A stretch of 64,000 nucleotides of DNA, from contig NZ_JARXYX010000022.1 in the NCBI RefSeq assembly GCF_029893585.1, positions 62,001 to 126,000 of the forward strand, written 5' to 3'. The stretch comes from Streptomyces sp. LBL. GTDB taxonomy: Bacteria > Actinomycetota > Actinomycetes > Streptomycetales > Streptomycetaceae. Position numbers and translations under genes: made by a program. Below are positions 41,842 through 50,801 of the stretch, piece after piece (the first letter of the stretch is position 1; each line of letters begins with the position of its first letter). Under the pieces are notes generated by a model. The model was not told the origin of the DNA and made no database searches. It saw only the letters and a program-made list of their open reading frames with translations.

Positions 41842-42864
41842 TCAGTTCGCCAGCGCGGCTGGACGTATGGCCTCCGGTCCGAAGCGCCGACGGGCACGGT
41901 CCGCGGCGGCTTCGGCCGCGCGGGCGCGGGCATCGCCGGGGTCCAGAGAGAGCTGACGGTAGGCCCTGTCGGCCGGCAGCAGATTGTCCGCGCGGATCAC
42001 GAAAGCGCGTACTCTCGCTCGCTGCAATCCGAGACCGGCCAGCAGGCTCAGCGCGGCCGTGGCGAGGGCGGGTGAGTGGTTGGTGGGTTCCGGCAGGGTG
42101 TGGGCGCGCGTGGTGGAGCTGCGGTCGGCGTACCGCACCGTGAGGGTGAGCCGGCTCGCGATCTCGTTTTCGCCGCGTAGGCGCCCACCGATCCGTTCGG
42201 CGAGTCCCAGCACTGCACGGTGGTGCTGTGCCGGGTCGAGGCAGTCCCGCTCCAGCACGAGGTCGGCGATCAGGTGCGCCGGTGGTTCCGCGGGGACGAC
42301 CGGGCGGGGGTCGTGGCCGCGGGCGCGTTCGGCCAACAGCCGCGCCTGGCCGACGCCGAGGAGCCGCTGCAGGGTCACCGAGGGCAGGTCGGTGATCTGG
42401 CCGATGGTGTGCAGGCCGTGTCGGTGAAGCGTTTCCGCCATGGTGCGGCCGACTCCGGGCAGCGCGGTGACCGGCCGCGGGTACAGCCAGTCGGTCATGT
42501 GACCGGTGGGGATCCAGGTGGTGTCTCCCATGGCGGACGCGTCGGCCGCCATGGCCGCCAGCATGCGGTTCCCCGCGAGCCCGGCGCTGCTGTCGATGCC
42601 GTAGAGGGCCTTCAGTCTCATCTTCGCCAACTGGACCACGTCGTAGGGAGACAGGTCGAAGTATCTGAGTGCCGACGTCAGGTCGAGCTGGACGGCGCCT
42701 GGCGGGACGGCCTGGACATGAGGAGTGATACCAGACATCAGTTCGATTATGTCACCGTACTGGGACTCGGTCAGTGCGGCGGGCAGGTGGAGGTGGAGGT
42801 GGGCAATGTGCCGTTGACGTGTGGTCGTCCCGCTCACCCCACTCACCCCGCTCACCCCGCTCAC
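41842..42864 (-). CDS. imuB: Catalytically dead Y-family polymerase, ImuB-like
   Basis: 340 residues with the Y-family little-finger and helix-hairpin-helix parts (LPGVGRTMAETLHRHGLHTI, TLQRLLGVGQARLLAERARG). The metal-binding positions of active DinB enzymes are not conserved: the first motif reads HLHLHLPAAL rather than D-x-D-x-F-F, and the second QLDLTSALRYF rather than S-x-D-E. A beta-clamp type motif QLSLD lies at 304-308. These are the features of ImuB, the adaptor joining DnaE2 to the clamp during SOS mutagenesis. The start overlaps the dnaE2 stop as ATGA. Its N-terminus GVSGVSGVSG comes from a 9-bp repeat. Confidence 0.85.
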   Translation of the reverse strand: MSGVSGVSGVSGTTTRQRHIAHLHLHLPAALTESQYGDIIELMSGITPHVQAVPPGAVQLDLTSALRYFDLSPYDVVQLAKMRLKALYGIDSSAGLAGNRMLAAMAADASAMGDTTWIPTGHMTDWLYPRPVTALPGVGRTMAETLHRHGLHTIGQITDLPSVTLQRLLGVGQARLLAERARGHDPRPVVPAEPPAHLIADLVLERDCLDPAQHHRAVLGLAERIGGRLRGENEIASRLTLTVRYADRSSTTRAHTLPEPTNHSPALATAALSLLAGLGLQRARVRAFVIRADNLLPADRAYRQLSLDPGDARARAAEAAADRARRRFGPEAIRPAALAN

Positions 42865-45800
42865 CCCGCGCTCCCCGGACTGCGGTGGCCGAACTTCTTC
42901 AGGTCGGCCGAGCGGGTGCCGGCGGGCTGGAGGTCGGCGTAGGGGTGGAGGCGGGCGCCGGTGGTGCCGTTGGCCAGGGTGCGCCGCGGTTGGGCGGGGG
43001 TCGGGCGCGGGTGGCTCTCGCCGAGGAGCGCGAGGGCGGCCTCGGGGCCGTGGTCGCGGCGGGCGGCGGCGATCTCGTCCAGGTCCCAGGCCATGGTGCC
43101 GACGACGGTACGACGGGTGCCGCGCACCTGGACCGTGCCGCGCACCAGCAGCAGGCCGCTGTGGAAGACGGTGTGCGCGCAGGCAGGGTGGGAGTCCTCG
43201 AAGAAGGCCAGGTCGACCAGGCCGGAGCCGTCCTCCAGGGTGACGAAGATGATGCGCTTGCCGCTGGCGATCGGCGGGGTCTGGGTGGAGGCCCGTACCC
43301 CGGCGACCAGGACCTGCCGGCCGGCGCGCAGTCCGGCCAGGTGGGCCGCGTCGGTCGCGCCGATCTCGCGCAGCAGCCTGTGGTGGTGCTCCATCAGGTG
43401 CTTGGAGACGTCGATGCCGAGCGTGCTCAACTCGGCGCTCAGGGCCTCGCGTCCGGTCATCTCCGGCAGACCGCTCGGCTCAGCCCCTCCGACAGCACCT
43501 GTGTCGATGGGGAGTTGACCTGAACCTGCGGTCCGGTTGCGGGACTGCCGATGCAACTCGGCGATCTGGAGCAGGAGGTCACGTCGAGTGAGCCGGCCGT
43601 CGTGGAGACAGTTCAGGGCGCCGATCTCGGCGAGGCGTTCGGCGATCGGTCTGCTGGGGTGGGCCCGTTGCCAGAAGTCCGACAGTGATCCGTACGGCTG
43701 CCCCTCCTCGATCCGGGCGCACTCGTCCTCGCTGATGCCGTGCACCGCGGAGAGAGCAAGGCGTACACCCCACCGCTCGCCGTCGGTCTTCTCCACCGTG
43801 TGCTTCACCTGGGAGTGGTTGATGTCGACGGGCAGGACGGGGACATCGCGCCGACGGGCGTCGGAGACGAGGACGCGTTTGGGCCACATGCCGGGGTCGT
43901 GTTCGAGCAGGCCGGCCAGTAGGTAGGCCGGATGGTGCGCCTTGAGCCAGGCGCTCTGCAGGGCCGGTACGGCGAAGGCGACCGCGTGGGCACGGCAGAA
44001 GCCGTAGGCGCCGAAGGCCTCGACGGTCTTCCAGACCTCGTCCCGCACGGCCGCGTCGTAGCCACGTGCGCGTGCCAGTCCGTGGAACCAGTCTCTGATC
44101 TTCGGCAGCCGCTCCTTGTCGCCGAGCGCTCGCCGGGCGATCTCCGCCAGCGCGTAGTCGCAGCCGGTCATGACCGACAGGGTCTCGATGATCTGCTCGT
44201 GCCAGATGGTCACGCCGTAGGTGTCGGCGAGCACCGGCTCCAGGTCCGGATGGGCGTACGACGGTGTGCCGCCGTGGCGGGCGGCGATGTACCGCTCGGG
44301 CATGCCGCCGGCGACCGGGCCGGGGCGGAAGAGGCTGATGTCGGCGATGACGTCCTGCGGATCGCGTGGCTGCAGCCGGGACAGAAGATCTTGCTGGCCG
44401 GGTGACTCCAGCTGGAAGAGACCCAGGGTCTGACTCTCCTGGATGAGCTTGAAGGCGAAGACGTCGTCGAGTGGGACCTGCTGGGGGTCGTCGAGGTCGA
44501 TGTGGTTGCCGGTGGTCCGTTCGATCTCGGCGACGGCATGGGCCATCGCGGACTGCATCCGCACCCCCAGGACGTCGAGTTTGATGTTGCCCAGCGCCTC
44601 GATCTCCTCCTTCGCCGCCATCGCCATGGGGTAGTCGCCCTGAGGGGTGGGCTGCACCGGCAACCGGTCCAGGAGGGTCGCGTCGCTGATGACCACTCCG
44701 CAGGGGTGCATGGCCATGCCGTGGACCAGGGAGTCGAGGCCCTCGGCGAGCTCCCACAGCGGTCCGTACCGGTCCGCCTCGGCCGCCAACTGCCGCAGTT
44801 CGGGCAGTTCGGCGAGGGCGCTGGTGATGTCCGAGGCGCGCAGGTGCGGGAAGCTCTTGGCGATCCGGTCGACGTCCGCGGGTGCGATGCCGAGAGCGAG
44901 GCCGGTGTCGCGCAGGGCCCGGCGGGCCCGGTAGGTCTCGGGCATCGCGGTGACCGCCACCCGTTCCTTGCCGAACCGTTCGAAGATCGTGTCGTAGCAC
45001 TCCAGCCGTCGGGCGGATTCCACGTCGATGTCGATGTCGGGCAGCGAGGCCCGGCGCACGCTGAGGAAGCGTTCGAACAGCAGGCGGTGGTCGAGCGGGT
45101 TGGCGGTGGCAATGCCCAGCGCGTGGCAGACCATCGAGCCGGCGCCCGAGCCGCGGGCCGCGACCCTGATGCCCTTGGCCCGGATGTCGGCCACGACCTG
45201 GCCGACGGCGAGGAAGTACGAGTCGTAGTCCAGCTGGGAGATCACCCCGAGTTCTTCGTCCAGCCGGTCGAGCGCCGCTCGGTCCCGGTCCAGGCCCCGT
45301 CGGACCAGGCCGGCCTCGCATTGCCGGCGCAGCAGTCGTGCCGCTCCCCCTGCGGGCTCGGCGCCGAAGAGCGCGGGTTCCGGGAAGTGCCTCCTGCCCA
45401 GCCCCAGATCCGCTCCGGGGTCGACGGCGCACAGGGCTGCGGTGGCCGTGGTGTCCGCCACCAGGCGGCGGGCCCGCCGGGCATCCGCTCCGGCGCATTC
45501 GGCGACCAGCTGCGCGACGGCTGTCATCGCCGACTCTCCCTTGAGCCAGCGTTGCCCGCTGTCGAGGCTGCGCCGGTCGATGGGCCGCAGCAGCCGTGCG
45601 GCGTCCAGGACGTCGGCCAGGCGGTGCTGGTCGGGGTCGGCGTAGCGGACGGCGTTGGAGAGCACCGCGGTGGTGTGGGTGCGGTCGGCCAGCGCCAGGG
45701 TTCGGGCAGCCAGCCGGAGCGATCCAGGTCCAGTGCCGAAACGTTTGTGCACTACGGCTTCCAGCCTGACCCCCGTACCGAAGATCTCCTGCCACGGTGC

Positions 45801-46313
45801 CAGCAGCTTCATCGCTACGTCTTCACGGCCGGCCGCCAAGGCCCGCGCCGGCTCGGAGAGCGGCCCGAGCAGTACGGTCAGACCGGGGCCGCCGTACTCG
45901 CGCAGCGCCTCCCACGGCACCACCACCGGTGCCGCGCCGGACGCGGTACCGGCGTGGGCGGCCGACGTGATGCGGCACAGCCGCGCCCATCCTTCCCGGT
46001 TCTGCGCGAGCAGCGTGAACCGCAGTGGCGGCTCGACAACGTGCGCACCACCGCGCGCCGGGGTGCGGCGCCGCTGGGCGGGCGGCGGGGGCGCAAGGGC
46101 CTCCACTGCCAGGTCGACACCGAAGACCGGCCGGACCCCGGTTCCGGCGCATGCCTGCGCGAACCGCACGGCACCAGTGACCGTGTCACGGTCGGTGAGC
46201 GCGAGCGCCGTCACGCCCCGCTCGGCGGCCCGCAGGACGAGATGCTCGGGGTGGGCGGCGCCGTAGCGCTCGGAGTAACCGGACGCGACGTGCAGATGGG
46301 CGAAGCCCGCCAT
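42861..46313 (-). CDS. dnaE2: Error-prone DNA polymerase III alpha-like subunit DnaE2 (ImuC)
   Basis: 1,150 residues. An N-terminal PHP domain (FAHLHVASGYSERYGAAHPE) is followed by palm signatures AARGSGAGSMVCHALGI and SLPDIDIDVESARRLECY, holding the catalytic aspartates. The fingers follow (RPGPVAGGMPERYIAARHGG, WHEQIIETLSVMTGCDYALA), and there is an OB-fold near the end (VLVAGVRASTQTPPIASGKR). DnaE2 copies damaged DNA with low fidelity, with ImuB. The ATG at 46313 has GGAGG 6 nt upstream. A LexA box at 46365-46380 sits in its promoter, so induction by DNA damage is expected. First gene of the dnaE2-imuB operon. Confidence 0.95.
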   Translation of the reverse strand: MAGFAHLHVASGYSERYGAAHPEHLVLRAAERGVTALALTDRDTVTGAVRFAQACAGTGVRPVFGVDLAVEALAPPPPAQRRRTPARGGAHVVEPPLRFTLLAQNREGWARLCRITSAAHAGTASGAAPVVVPWEALREYGGPGLTVLLGPLSEPARALAAGREDVAMKLLAPWQEIFGTGVRLEAVVHKRFGTGPGSLRLAARTLALADRTHTTAVLSNAVRYADPDQHRLADVLDAARLLRPIDRRSLDSGQRWLKGESAMTAVAQLVAECAGADARRARRLVADTTATAALCAVDPGADLGLGRRHFPEPALFGAEPAGGAARLLRRQCEAGLVRRGLDRDRAALDRLDEELGVISQLDYDSYFLAVGQVVADIRAKGIRVAARGSGAGSMVCHALGIATANPLDHRLLFERFLSVRRASLPDIDIDVESARRLECYDTIFERFGKERVAVTAMPETYRARRALRDTGLALGIAPADVDRIAKSFPHLRASDITSALAELPELRQLAAEADRYGPLWELAEGLDSLVHGMAMHPCGVVISDATLLDRLPVQPTPQGDYPMAMAAKEEIEALGNIKLDVLGVRMQSAMAHAVAEIERTTGNHIDLDDPQQVPLDDVFAFKLIQESQTLGLFQLESPGQQDLLSRLQPRDPQDVIADISLFRPGPVAGGMPERYIAARHGGTPSYAHPDLEPVLADTYGVTIWHEQIIETLSVMTGCDYALAEIARRALGDKERLPKIRDWFHGLARARGYDAAVRDEVWKTVEAFGAYGFCRAHAVAFAVPALQSAWLKAHHPAYLLAGLLEHDPGMWPKRVLVSDARRRDVPVLPVDINHSQVKHTVEKTDGERWGVRLALSAVHGISEDECARIEEGQPYGSLSDFWQRAHPSRPIAERLAEIGALNCLHDGRLTRRDLLLQIAELHRQSRNRTAGSGQLPIDTGAVGGAEPSGLPEMTGREALSAELSTLGIDVSKHLMEHHHRLLREIGATDAAHLAGLRAGRQVLVAGVRASTQTPPIASGKRIIFVTLEDGSGLVDLAFFEDSHPACAHTVFHSGLLLVRGTVQVRGTRRTVVGTMAWDLDEIAAARRDHGPEAALALLGESHPRPTPAQPRRTLANGTTGARLHPYADLQPAGTRSADLKKFGHRSPGSAG

Positions 46314-46343
46314 GTCGCACCTCCATCACTCCACCCCTTTTGA

Positions 46344-46380
46344 GCTATATGCCCGATAGGTTCATCGTACTCCCGTTCGA
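46344..46380 (-). promoter_or_regulatory. SOS promoter with LexA box for dnaE2-imuB
   Basis: TCGTACTCCCGTTCGA at 46365-46380 matches the actinobacterial/Bacillus LexA consensus TCGAAC-N4-GTTCGA in 11 of 12 defined positions. On the minus strand a TATAGC (46349-46344) downstream could be the -10 element, with the LexA box over the -35. The start codon is 52 bp from the box. Confidence 0.8.
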
Positions 46381-46451
46381 TTACTCTAACCCCATCAGCC
46401 CCGGTCAGCGACATGATTCGAACACATCAGCGATTATTTGGCGAGGGGGCG

Positions 46452-46763
46452 ATGACGGAGACAGGCGCCACCCCGTCAGTTCCTCAGGCAGGCGGAGCAG
46501 TTGGAGGAATGCACCTCCACGGGACGCCTCGCGCCACGGTGATTCAGCGCCTCAAGACGAGCGAACGAGTAACGACGTACAGGCCGAACGTCGCTTTCCG
46601 TAACGGGCGGACGGTGGCGTCGACCAAGGGGCGCACCGAAGATCGAGGTGGCGACGAGCAGCCCCGTGTGCGCGGGCCGGTGTCTGTACCGCGCCGGGTG
46701 CGCCCACTGGCGGCTACAGCACCGAGTCTCTACGACCCGGCAGCTCCCATCAGGCGGGCTTGA
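46452..46763 (+). CDS. Doubtful small ORF divergent from dnaE2
   Basis: A 103-codon frame starts at ATG 46452, closely preceded by GAGGGGG. The product (MTETGATPSVPQAGGAVGG, later RPNVAFRNGRTVASTKGRT) matches no family I know. Its third-position GC is clearly lower than in neighbours and its end overlaps the helR stop by 14 bases. It could be a short SOS-linked gene from the divergent side of the LexA box, or just open DNA. Apart from it, 46381-46749 shows nothing. Confidence 0.22.
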   Translation: MTETGATPSVPQAGGAVGGMHLHGTPRATVIQRLKTSERVTTYRPNVAFRNGRTVASTKGRTEDRGGDEQPRVRGPVSVPRRVRPLAATAPSLYDPAAPIRRA

Positions 46764-48822
46764 CGGTGATGGTGCAGAGGCGCTTGGTGGCCCGGGTCAG
46801 GGCTACGTACAAGTCCCTTTCCCCACCGGGGCGGGCCGTGATGATTTCCTCGGGGTTCATGACGACGACCCCGTCGAATTCCAGGCCGCGTGCTTCGGAC
46901 GCCGGCACGACGCGTGCGTGGTGAGCGATGCCCTGGGCCGTCAGCTCGCTCACCCTGGTGTCCGCGCAGATCACTCCCAGAAGCTCGCCCGGGTGCGCGG
47001 TGCTCTGGGCGCGGAGTTCCTGAACGACGGCGGTGACCAACCCGTCCGGAGGTGTGATCACGGTGCGAGGGCTCTCACCGCTTCGCAGTGACCGTGTGGG
47101 CTTCTGGTCCGGAGCGATCCGCGTGAGCAGGTCCCGGACGCTCTCCAGGATCTCCTGCGTGGTGCGGTAGCTGACGGTCAGGTTGTGCAGTGTGAACCGC
47201 GGTCCGACGTGGGGGCTCAGTGCTTCCTTCCAGTCGCGTGCTGTCGCGACCGGGCCTGCCTGGGCGAAGTCACCCACCAGCGTCATCGCCCTTGCCGGGC
47301 AGCGGCGGACGATCATCCGCCACTGCATGGCGGTCAGTTCCTGCGCCTCGTCGACGACGACGTGCCCGTACGTCCGCTCGGGAGGGCCGTCGACCAGGCT
47401 CGCCGCCTCGTCCAGCAACGGCACATCGGCATCGGTCCACGGGTCGTCCGGACCGCGCAGCAGAAGGGACCGTTCCTGCGCGGTCAGGCGGGGCAGGCGC
47501 TCGGCGAGAGCGCCGGCGTTCGTCAGGAGCGCCTTCACCAGGTCACCGGGTACCAGCCGCGGCCACAACACCTCGACCGCTCGGTCGACGCCGGCGTCGT
47601 CGAGGAGATCGGCTCGGATGGCGTCCAGGTCCAGCTCGTGGACCGGACCCGAGTCGGCCGCACCTTCGGCACGGCGCTGGGCGACTCCCGTGAACCGGTC
47701 GAGGTCCATGCCCGTCATCCTGGCGGCATCGGCGTCGATCTGCTCCAGGAGGTCACCCATGTCTCGTTGCATCGCGTCGGTGACGGCGTCGACCAAGAGC
47801 TCCCTGAACACCTGGCGCGCGGGGTTGTGCCCCGGTGCGGCTGCCACGGCGGCGTCGCGTGCCGTGGCGACTCCCTCGCCGGACAGGTGAACCAGTTCCT
47901 GTCCGACCCGCACGGTGAAGTCACCGGCGGGGGCTTGGTGGACGCGCAGCAGGCCGGCCAAGGCGTCGGCGAGGTCGGAGCTGCCCTTGAGACGCGCCGT
48001 ATCGAACGGGTCCACCGTGTCCGTGGACACTCCGGCCAGTTCCCGGCAGGTCGCCAGAACGACGTCGTTCTCTCCGAGCGAGGGAAGGACCTGGGCGATG
48101 TAGTCGAGGAACCGGGCGTTCGGGCCCACCACCAGGACACCCTCCTCCGCGGCGCGCGGGAACGCGTACAGGACATAGGCCGCCCGATGCAGGGCGACCA
48201 CCGTCTTGCCGGTGCCGGGCCCGCCCTGCACCACGGTCACCCCGCGGTGGGCGGAGCGGACGATCTCGTCCTGCTCGGCCTGCAGCGTCGCGACGGCCGC
48301 GTGCATCCTGCCCGTACGCCGTGCCGACAGAGCCTCGGTCAACGGGCCGTCCCCCACGACGTCCTCGTCGGTCGGGGCGGTCCCGTCCAGCAGTTCGTCG
48401 CTCACCGAGATGACCGTGCGCTCCTCGAGGCGCAGGTGCCGGCGCCGCCGCAGGTCCATCGGGTGGACCGGTGTCGCCTCGTAGAAGGGCCGCGCCGCGT
48501 TCGCGCGCCAGTCCACGAGCAGAGGCAGGTCATCCTCCTCCGTATGCAGTCCGATCCGCCCGATGCGCAGGGCCGTGCCGTCCGTCCAGTCGATGCGCCC
48601 GAAGACCAGCCCCTTTTCGGCGCCCTCCAGCCGGCCGATTTCCTTGGCCAGGCGCTCGGCGGCGATTTCTCTCTCGTATGCCTCACCGGCGCTTTCCGCC
48701 GGGGCCTTCAGCACACTCGCTCGGTGTACTCGCGCCTCGGAAAGCCGCTCGGTGAGCAACTCATATAAGGAGGACACATAATCCCGCTCCGATTCAACCG
48801 CACGCACAGCGGGATCATTCAT
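46750..48822 (-). CDS. helR: HelR/HelD-type RNA polymerase recycling ATPase (superfamily 1)
   Basis: 690 residues. The N-terminus is a helical hairpin (YVSSLYELLTERLSEARVHR, EREIAAERLAKEIGRLEGAE), then an SF1 core with Walker A VVQGGPGTGKTVVALHRAAY, a large insert, Walker B HVVVDEAQELTAMQWRMIVR, motif III LVGDFAQAG and the C-terminal motifs LEFDGVVVMNPEEI and DLYVALTRATKRL. HelD-family motors pull stalled RNA polymerase off DNA; the actinomycete HelR branch also displaces rifamycins. Assignment to HelR rather than general HelD rests on memory of the sequence. A TTG at 48831 is better spaced from AGGAG and may be the true start. Confidence 0.75.
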   Translation of the reverse strand: MNDPAVRAVESERDYVSSLYELLTERLSEARVHRASVLKAPAESAGEAYEREIAAERLAKEIGRLEGAEKGLVFGRIDWTDGTALRIGRIGLHTEEDDLPLLVDWRANAARPFYEATPVHPMDLRRRRHLRLEERTVISVSDELLDGTAPTDEDVVGDGPLTEALSARRTGRMHAAVATLQAEQDEIVRSAHRGVTVVQGGPGTGKTVVALHRAAYVLYAFPRAAEEGVLVVGPNARFLDYIAQVLPSLGENDVVLATCRELAGVSTDTVDPFDTARLKGSSDLADALAGLLRVHQAPAGDFTVRVGQELVHLSGEGVATARDAAVAAAPGHNPARQVFRELLVDAVTDAMQRDMGDLLEQIDADAARMTGMDLDRFTGVAQRRAEGAADSGPVHELDLDAIRADLLDDAGVDRAVEVLWPRLVPGDLVKALLTNAGALAERLPRLTAQERSLLLRGPDDPWTDADVPLLDEAASLVDGPPERTYGHVVVDEAQELTAMQWRMIVRRCPARAMTLVGDFAQAGPVATARDWKEALSPHVGPRFTLHNLTVSYRTTQEILESVRDLLTRIAPDQKPTRSLRSGESPRTVITPPDGLVTAVVQELRAQSTAHPGELLGVICADTRVSELTAQGIAHHARVVPASEARGLEFDGVVVMNPEEIITARPGGERDLYVALTRATKRLCTITVKPA

Positions 48823-48858
48823 TTTCGACAACAGGGGGCTCCTTCGATTCGAGCCACA

Positions 48859-48947
48859 CCATACGGTCAAAGCTCCCTGAAGATAAGTCTTGACTTACTT
48901 GGTAAGCCATGACCCTACGACTGAATCCATGACGGCTGACCGTATGG
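48859..48947. promoter_or_regulatory. Long inverted repeat upstream of helR
   Basis: CCATACGGTCA (48859-48869) and TGACCGTATGG (48937-48947) are exact reverse complements separated by 67 bp, and lie 37-125 bp upstream of the helR start. A smaller repeat AAGTC-TT-GACTT sits between them. They could be a pair of regulator sites controlling helR. I could not find the 19-bp rifamycin-associated element described for some helR genes. Confidence 0.5.
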
Positions 48948-49167
48948 CATATCATGCATTCCGCCGTTCCGTATATCGCCAATTGCGCTCCCGATGCCCG
49001 CCTGCCCGCCTGCCTTATGGCGAGCCCGCCCTTGGGTGCCGGCGATGTTCTGCCGCGCTCGGGAAAAGGGGGAAGGACACCGGAGCAGGATGATGGAGCG
49101 TCAAGAGGGGACCTTTCGTGATGTGGGCGGTGGAACGACCGGCGCGGTGCGGGGAGTCGGGCGGACG

Positions 49168-49653
49168 TCAGCCCTTGACGGCTCCGCCGGTCAGGCCCTT
49201 CATGACCTTCTGGTTGAGGAACAGGTAGATCACGAGCGTGCCGAAGACGTTGATGCAGATGGCCGCGGACAACGGACCGTACCCGGTGGCACCGAAGTCG
49301 CCGGTGAAGTTGAGCAGGCCGACCTGGACGGTGCGCAGGTCCTGGTTGTTGGCGAACGTCATTGCGATGAGCAGGTCGTTCCAGATGAAGAAGAACTGCA
49401 CCAGGCCGATGGTGAGGATCGCGTTGCGGACCATCGGGACGCTGATGGTGCAGAAAGCGCGCAGGATGCCGGCGCCGTCGATGCTGGCCGCCTCGAACAG
49501 CTCGCGGGGCACGGTCTTGTAGTACGTGGCCATCATGAACACCGTGAGCGGCAGGCCGGTTCCGGTGCAGGCCAGTATCAGCGGCCACAGGGTGCCCGAC
49601 AGGCCGGCCTGGAAATACACCGTGAACAGCGGCAGCAGGATCATCTGCGGGGA
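49168..49653 (-). pseudogene. 5'-truncated sugar ABC transporter permease (MalG-like)
   Basis: The last 162 codons of a carbohydrate permease are intact: SPQMILLPLFTVYFQAGLSG, the EAA loop RELFEAASIDGAGILRAFCT, three or four helices and the usual ending FLNQKVMKGLTGGAVKG. The first three helices (about 120-130 residues) are missing. The sequence before Ser-Pro-Gln is unrelated and comes from near the protease terminator. No ATPase, binding protein or partner permease is nearby. The gene is therefore a remnant. Confidence 0.8.
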
Positions 49654-49735
49654 CGCGCAGACCCGGCTTGTACATCGACAAGGTCCGATGGGACCGCCCG
49701 CACATCGACGGTGACTCCGGTACCCGAACAAGGGC

Positions 49736-49768
49736 GAGCCCCCGCACGGCAGTCGCGTGCGGGGGCTC
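49736..49768 (-). terminator. Strong terminator after the secreted protease
   Basis: A perfect 13-bp stem GAGCCCCCGCACG / CGTGCGGGGGCTC with a 7-nt loop lies 43 bp downstream of the protease stop. It is symmetric and could act on both strands. It marks the edge of the truncated permease segment. Confidence 0.88.
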
Positions 49769-49810
49769 GTTCACTTCTGGTCGCGGAGCTTCACGGTGGC
49801 GCGAGCCGGA

Positions 49811-50719
49811 CTAGAAGACACTGACGCCGTAGGCGTTCAGGGCCTCCACGACCGGCTGGAAGAAGGTCGTACCGCCGGCGGAGCAGTCGCCGCTGCCGCC
49901 GGAGGTCAGGCCGTAGGCGACACCGTTGGTGCCGTAGAGCGAACCGCCGGAGTCGCCGGGCTCGGCGCAGACCGTGGTCTGGATCATGCCGTAGACGATG
50001 TCGCCGCCACCGTAGTTGACAGTCGCGTTGAGGGCGGTGACCCGGCCGCTGTGGATACCGGTGGTCGAACCGTTACGGGTGACGGTGGTGCCCACGCTGG
50101 GAGTACCGGCGCTGGTGATGTCCGTGTTGCCGGCGGTGCCGGACTTGGTGACCGACGAGTTGGTGTACCGGACCAGGCCGTAGTCGTTCGTCGGGAAGCT
50201 GGAGCCCGCCGTGGTGCCGAGCGTGGTGCTGTGGCCGGAGTTGGACCACCACGTGCCGGCGCCGTCGGTGCAGTGACCGGCGGTCAGGAAGTAGTTGGTG
50301 CCCGCGCTGTCACGGACGTTGAAGCCGAGGGAGCAGCGCCAGCTACTCGCATAGATGGCGTCGCCGCCCCCGATGTACTTCTGGAACTTGCCGTTCGTGC
50401 GCTTGATCGTCAGAGCGTCGGCGTCAGCGCCCGCCTGCTGCTTGATCTTCGCGATCTCGGCCTGGGAGACGGTGCTGTCGGCGGTGACGACGACGCGGTG
50501 GGTCTTGCTGTCGACGACCCAGGCGGTGCCCGGGATGTCGGCCTTGAGTACCGAGCTGCTCACGCCCTTGAGTTCGGAGGCGCTGAAGGTGGTGGGTGCG
50601 TCGGACGCGTTCGCGCTGGGGACCGCGATCGCGGCGGCGGCCACGAGGCCGGTGGTGACGGCGGTCAGCCGGGTCCGTCTCGAGATGCCACTGCGAGGGG
50701 TGGTGCGCTTGATCCTCAC
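49811..50719 (-). CDS. Secreted S1-family protease (streptogrisin-like)
   Basis: 302 residues from a GTG with GGAGG 8 nt upstream. The signal peptide is SRRTRLTAVTTGLVAAAAIA to ANA, the propeptide spans about 75 residues (DAPTTFSASELKGVSSSVLK, VSQAEIAKIKQQAGADADAL) and the mature chymotrypsin fold follows. The catalytic triad is visible: His in FLTAGHCTDG, Asp in FPTNDYGLVRYT and Ser in EPGDSGGSLYGTNG. The four cysteines fit two disulfides. Length and layout match streptogrisins A/B/D (about 297-300 with prepro). It is exported by Sec and self-activated. Confidence 0.95.
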   Translation of the reverse strand: MRIKRTTPRSGISRRTRLTAVTTGLVAAAAIAVPSANASDAPTTFSASELKGVSSSVLKADIPGTAWVVDSKTHRVVVTADSTVSQAEIAKIKQQAGADADALTIKRTNGKFQKYIGGGDAIYASSWRCSLGFNVRDSAGTNYFLTAGHCTDGAGTWWSNSGHSTTLGTTAGSSFPTNDYGLVRYTNSSVTKSGTAGNTDITSAGTPSVGTTVTRNGSTTGIHSGRVTALNATVNYGGGDIVYGMIQTTVCAEPGDSGGSLYGTNGVAYGLTSGGSGDCSAGGTTFFQPVVEALNAYGVSVF

Positions 50720-50801
50720 TTTTCGTTCCTCCACATGGGAAGTCGGGGGCCCTCGTGGGGTTCGGGCCCGTGAGGCGCAGCCAGAGCACCGGCCGTCCGG
50801 A

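Noticed and set aside
44502..46343. 613-codon plus-strand open frame
   Set aside because: Antisense to dnaE2, which has full polymerase motifs; it also runs into the SOS promoter region.
46416..46434. Second LexA box near TTCGAACACATC
   Set aside because: Only one half-site is present; the other half does not match.
47185..48768. 527-codon plus-strand open frame
   Set aside because: Antisense to the helR ATPase motifs and without recognisable domains.
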